Translations under genes and position numbers: made by a program
Assembly: GCA_022579005.1 (NCBI GenBank)
Contig: MU401455.1
Location: 558,001-622,000, forward strand
DNA from: Poronia punctata
Taxonomy: Eukaryota; Ascomycota; Sordariomycetes; Xylariales; Xylariaceae
Reading direction: 5' to 3'
DNA length: 64,000 bases
Shown: positions 60,339 through 64,000 of the stretch, piece after piece
How positions within the stretch are numbered: the first letter of the stretch is position 1
Layout: each line of letters opens with the position of its first letter
Notes under the pieces: generated by a model
Told to the model about the DNA's origin: nothing
Databases searched by the model: none
The model's input: only the letters and a program-made list of their open reading frames with translations

Positions 60339-62552
60339 CTACCGTACCCGGGCCAATCGATCAACAAGTTCCCCCGGAAGCTTCATATACATCAAAGGCA
60401 CATGCTGTTGCGCAGCATGAACATCCTGCTCCATATAACCCCCCGAAGTCAGTCTTCGTCTTCCCCCTCCTCCCCTCATTGCCTTACGAGGAATCGTAAC
60501 CTTGAATGCACGGGCGGGGTCGAAGAATCCACACCATACGATATCTCGTTCATTGGATACTCCCAAAATATCCGCTACCGTTTCCAGCGAAAAAATCCCG
60601 GACTCTTTGATTAGGTTGTATTGGTTTTCCGAATCGAACATGACGTCAAAGGTGACTTCGTAGGGGCCCGCGTTTTTGGATCGCACGACGCTGGCGAACT
60701 TTCCTAATGTTCCGTGGGGAAGATAATTGTCACTTTCTGGGTTTGGGGGGGCTTGAGCTGCTTTTGATGTTTCTTTTTTAGCAACTGTTGTCGTCGTCTC
60801 AGTTGCAGGTGGGGGCGTTGGCGTTGGTGTGGGTTGTTGTTTTCCTATCGTCATCTTCTTTGAAGAGAATAAGCGACTGCTGCCGTGAAGACCTTCTTCG
60901 CCATCGCCGAGATTCATCACGTGGTAGATGCAGAATTCGGCGCATGGACCGCAAGGAATCGTCATCAGACCGCCGATGCCGAATGCGAAATTTCCCGCGG
61001 TTGCTTTTTGGCCGGCATAGCTCCCGTGCTTTAATACATATCAGGTTCAAACTCACAACAGAAGATTATTTAGGCTAGGGGAAAATGAAAAGCGGCAGGT
61101 TACCGTGGTCGCCACCTTGGCCGTAGATGCTAAACTCGTGGCAAGTTCCTGTGAAGATGCCAGCACCTCGCCAATAAGGAATACCTCCGGCACTGGCGCA
61201 TCGCTATTGTCGGTACCGTTTGTCCCACCCGGACCTCCGTACTTGTGGAATTCCAATTCCCATGGCCCTTGGGCATCTTTGTGCTGTTCAGCAACGTAAA
61301 GTCGGACCCGTTCTAGTAAGCTGTCAAGCTGGCGGATTAGGATTGCTTTGGATTATATTGTCAGTTCTCACATGTCCAATATTCGACTATTCGGCCCCTT
61401 TGCAGACTTACGATCTTTGATGCTTCCCATGTACATTGCACGGTATCCTACAACCCTCGCCGCCTCCAGCTTCACTTGGTAAGGCACCCCAATTTGCTTT
61501 TCCCTTCCCCAATGGAACATAGCACCGTGAACTCTGACCGTCCTCCCATCAGGAAGCTGTTCGTAATTGACCCCAGTCAGCTCGAGATATCCGCCCGGTC
61601 CTATCAAGATAGTCGGCCGCGAATTCTCATACAGCGCATGAGCCGCCACCGACACGGGTGTGCAGCGGGCATTACTATCCAAAGGGGCAATATCAAACGT
61701 GCCGTTCCGATATACAGTGGCTATCGCTCCCTGGGACTTTGGTATAGCGCACACACCACCACATTCCATGATCTTGCCCATATGAGTGAATCCACCGACT
61801 TGTAGGCGAAGTTCCTTGGAGCTCCAGTCATCAAGAGGCACCCCCGAGACATGCGCCGCATATGCAACGTATGGGCTTGGATCGTACGCCCGGCCGCCAA
61901 CGATCAGGTTGAAATCCGGGTAGTCACGCATAGCGTCTAGAAAGGGCTGGGGTCCCATTTGCGCGACGATACATCTCGAGGCGGTGACGTCCTTTTCTGT
62001 TAGTTTGGGCACAGAGGCGCCACAGGGAGTGATTTCGCCAGCTTCTAGTCGTTCCAGGACTGTGGTTTTATCTATACCAGCGTAGATGGCAACAGTCCGG
62101 AGATCATAATGTCTGCCAGTGTTAAGTACCTTTTTAGTCAACCCCATTTTCTTTTCTGGGTAGACAATTGGATGGGAGAAGATTAATTACTCGTTTCCCT
62201 CCTCTGCAGCAATTTCCTCAATGACCTTGACAATCTCCTCAACCTGATCATCAGTACCTGCTCCGCCGGCCGAACTGAAGAGTAGCGGTATTTTGAAATC
62301 GTGAACGAGCTTCAAGAGCTTAGATAGATCCCTGGTGTAAGCTGATCGTTGACAGGACATTTCGCCCAGAGCGAGTTTTGAAGGTCCGCTGTCGGTTGAG
62401 CCGGAATCGAGAATCAGGGCTGTGGACACGCCTGTTGATATTAAGGAGGAAAGAGCCGCTCGGGTCGCTGGCTCGTCTAGACCGTATCCTAACATGCCGA
62501 CGGGGGTCACTATGTGACATACCGGGTCAAGGTTTTGGGTATGGGACGCCAT
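60339..62552 (-). CDS. AtuA-like (DUF1446) protein fused to a DUF4387 domain
   Basis: Minus-strand exons 62552-62191, 62112-61412, 61345-61104 and 61028-60339 give 664 residues with matching phases. The DUF1446/AtuA part shows GMLGYGLDEPATRAALSSLI, ILDSGSTDSGPSKLALGEMS, EEGNEHYDLRTVAIYAGIDK (made by the first splice), FNLIVGGRAYDPSPYVAYAA, GGFTHMGKIMECGGVCAIPK and HGSYAGQKATAGNFAFGIGG. A Pro/Thr-rich linker (about 494-535) leads to DUF4387 (about 541-643): VVRSKNAGPYEVTFDVMFDS through WCGFFDPARAFKVTIPR. Bacterial AtuA is named for acyclic terpene utilisation, and AtuA/DUF4387 are often separate neighbouring genes; the reaction is not established, so the fungal role is unknown. The upstream frame extends past the ATG at 62552 with other ATGs, but homology starts just after it. 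Confidence 0.87.
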
Positions 62553-63332
62553 TATATGAGTTGATGTAGAGTGATGAGTCGAGGAGTGGTGATTTCGATT
62601 GTGTTGACTGTTAAAGGTTTTTTCTATAGCCAATGCGACCTTACGAGTATATGCACTAGCACTTGACGTGACGTGTAAGGTATGTGTGGCTCTCATGTGC
62701 TTGACAGTCTGCTCGAGCCTCGAGTAGATACTCAGGTAAGTACCCCTCTTTTCCCCGCCTCCAACTTCCCTTGGACATATATAATCGGGCAGCATGGTCA
62801 GAGCAGGGGCGAACAACGTCCCTACCTCCCTGGGTATGTTGCCAAGAAGCGTACCTTACGTACCTACCTATCTTATATTCTTCTACCTACTTACCTATGT
62901 AGATTAGGCCACGGAGTTACGCATCACTGATCTTCGCTTTTTCCGGTTGTTTGTTACCTTCATATGCCTGCCTAACCAAATTGGCAATATCTTATATCCG
63001 CAGCGCGCCTATCGCATGGCCGATTCGGCTCCGGGATGTTAAATACGAATAGGCACGTCGACATGTTATGAAATATGTAAAGTTCACATGAGTAAAAGGG
63101 GAGGCTTGCTCCGTTCCCGTGGTAAAGGAAATCATAACAGTGCACGGTTTCTATACTCATATATGTTTTCTACACAATAATCTGTCTCGTAGGTCAGATC
63201 TATCTTGTATCTTGATTATTTATTCATATTGCATACTAGGGGAGGACTTATGACAAGTCTGCAATCCTACAACCCATCTCTCTCTCTCTCTCTCATCACT
63301 TTCTTCGTCCTTACCTCGTACACCTCTCTCAT
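62553..63332. other. Intergenic region
   Basis: Promoter side of the AtuA-like gene and 3' flank of the cysteine-rich gene. It contains TACCTACCTATC-type words near 62860-62890 and a TCTC run at about 63278-63293. No gene seen. Confidence 0.5.
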
Positions 63333-63818
63333 CTAAGGAAGAGGCGTGCACTCACGACATCTCACATGAAGACACTTACCACACTCCCTCTCATTCGGAT
63401 AACTCCTAACCGCCTTCCCACAAGCATGGCATTTCCACGTAATCATCGGACCGGCAGGGACACACTTCTCCCTACAAGATTTACAAAACGGTCTTCCGAG
63501 AACGGCCTCACCGCAGATATGTTTGGGACACGTACAAACGTTCCATACGGTGACTGAGTTGGCGCGGAGCGTGCCGCATTTTTGACAGTGCCAGGTTAGT
63601 TCTTTCTCGCTGCCGCAAGTTTTGCATTGATAGGGCTTGGTTAGACAGGTCGAGCCGCAGGTTTCTTGTAGATTTGGGGGTTCGCGTTTCGTGACGAGCG
63701 TGTCGGTGCATTGTTTTGGCCCGAGACGGAGCATCGAGGTTGTTTTCGCTTTGGCGCAGATGGTGTAGTGGGACTTGGTGTGTCCGCAGGGGTAGGTGGA
63801 TATGTGGCGGATGCACAT
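63333..63818 (-). CDS. Small cysteine-rich protein with zinc-ribbon-like CxxC pairs
   Basis: A single minus-strand exon of 161 residues with about 22 cysteines, most in CxxC-type pairs. Two units resemble each other: ELTWHCQKCGTLRANSVTVW followed by CTCPKHICG, and MITWKCHACGKAVRSYPN followed by CGKCLHVRCREC. The pattern W-x-C-x2-C ... C-x2-C recalls small zinc ribbons or RanBP2-type fingers and suggests several bound zinc ions. The N-terminus (MCIRHISTYPCGHTKSHYTI) has the YxCGH motif seen in many uncharacterised fungal proteins. No signal peptide or membrane helix. The role is unknown; nucleic-acid or protein binding is only a guess from the fold type. Confidence 0.75.
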   Translation of the reverse strand: MCIRHISTYPCGHTKSHYTICAKAKTTSMLRLGPKQCTDTLVTKREPPNLQETCGSTCLTKPYQCKTCGSEKELTWHCQKCGTLRANSVTVWNVCTCPKHICGEAVLGRPFCKSCREKCVPAGPMITWKCHACGKAVRSYPNERECGKCLHVRCRECTPLP

Positions 63819-64000
63819 ATTGTTTTTGTTTTGTTTTGAGACCTGAGATATGTTGTAGAGATAGATGGATATGTTTGGGAAATATCCTAGCTTAGCACTA
63901 TTTGGTAAGTACTCGTAGTAGTGAAAGCTAGGAAGATTTGTTCAGATTGGTTTTGAGTTTGGGTTCATGATGGATCTACGCATGCCCGGATTTTGGCTCT

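Noticed and set aside
62100..62150. ATG at 62147 as the start of a separate AtuA gene
   Set aside because: An intron from 62190 to 62113 joins the N-terminal half in phase and produces the family stretch EEGNEHYDLRT, so the ATG lies inside the intron.
60339..62552. AtuA-like gene as part of the terpene cluster
   Set aside because: It is 22 kb away with six intervening genes, mostly housekeeping (SAICAR synthetase, Lunapark, golgin); the link rests on the family name alone.

Overview
The window is nuclear DNA from a filamentous ascomycete, most likely a Sordariomycete. Short GT-AG introns (about 50-130 bp) with TACTAAC/CTAAC-like branch points interrupt most genes. Gene density is about one per 3 kb. 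The protein families are typically fungal: Zn2Cys6 regulator, ASST_2, DUF3431, bifunctional terpene synthase, hexose-type MFS transporter and golgin. I rebuilt every gene by splicing by hand and checked that exon phases add up. Family names come from recognised motifs, not from a search.

Left part (1-32 kb), mostly housekeeping and regulatory: a short unknown protein (1.05 kb), an SR-protein kinase (3.4-5.4), the transcription elongation factor IWS1/SPN1 (6.5-7.9, minus), a Brl1/Brr6 nuclear-envelope protein (8.8-10.4), a large Zn2Cys6 regulator (13.2-16.0), a C2H2 zinc-finger protein (18.4-20.1), an arylsulfotransferase-like membrane protein (21.8-23.8), an initiator tRNA-Met (24.03), a flavohemoglobin (25.8-27.2), a DUF3431 protein (27.7-28.9, minus) and a protein that looks like a catalytically dead Ulp1-type protease (30.5-32.0).

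Middle (32-40 kb), the accessory core: a divergent FAD-dependent monooxygenase (32.2-33.8, minus) and, 1.7 kb upstream of its start, an eight-exon chimeric terpene synthase (35.4-38.2, minus). The synthase joins a class I terpene cyclase to an isoprenyl diphosphate synthase, the architecture of fungal di- and sesterterpene synthases. The pair could form a minimal terpenoid pathway (chain building and cyclisation, then oxidation). It is the best candidate here for an undescribed biosynthetic system. The same 28-37 kb stretch is rich in in-frame trinucleotide repeats. A Sec14/CRAL-TRIO protein (39.5-40.8) follows, with a GC-AG intron.

Right part (41-64 kb): an 822-bp element with identical 104-bp terminal repeats (41.3-42.2, TRIM-like) just upstream of an 11-exon SAICAR synthetase (42.5-44.2); a secreted repeat protein (44.8-46.0, minus); Lunapark (47.2-48.5, minus); a GRIP-type golgin (50.4-53.9); a sugar transporter whose last intron has lost its donor site next to a C20 tract (57.6-59.6); an AtuA/DUF1446-DUF4387 fusion protein (60.3-62.6, minus); and a small cysteine-rich zinc-ribbon-like protein (63.3-63.8, minus). 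Long intergenic stretches are AT-rich and full of GGTAGGTA/TACCTACC and TACTCGTAC words. No rRNA, CRISPR array or complete autonomous transposon was seen.
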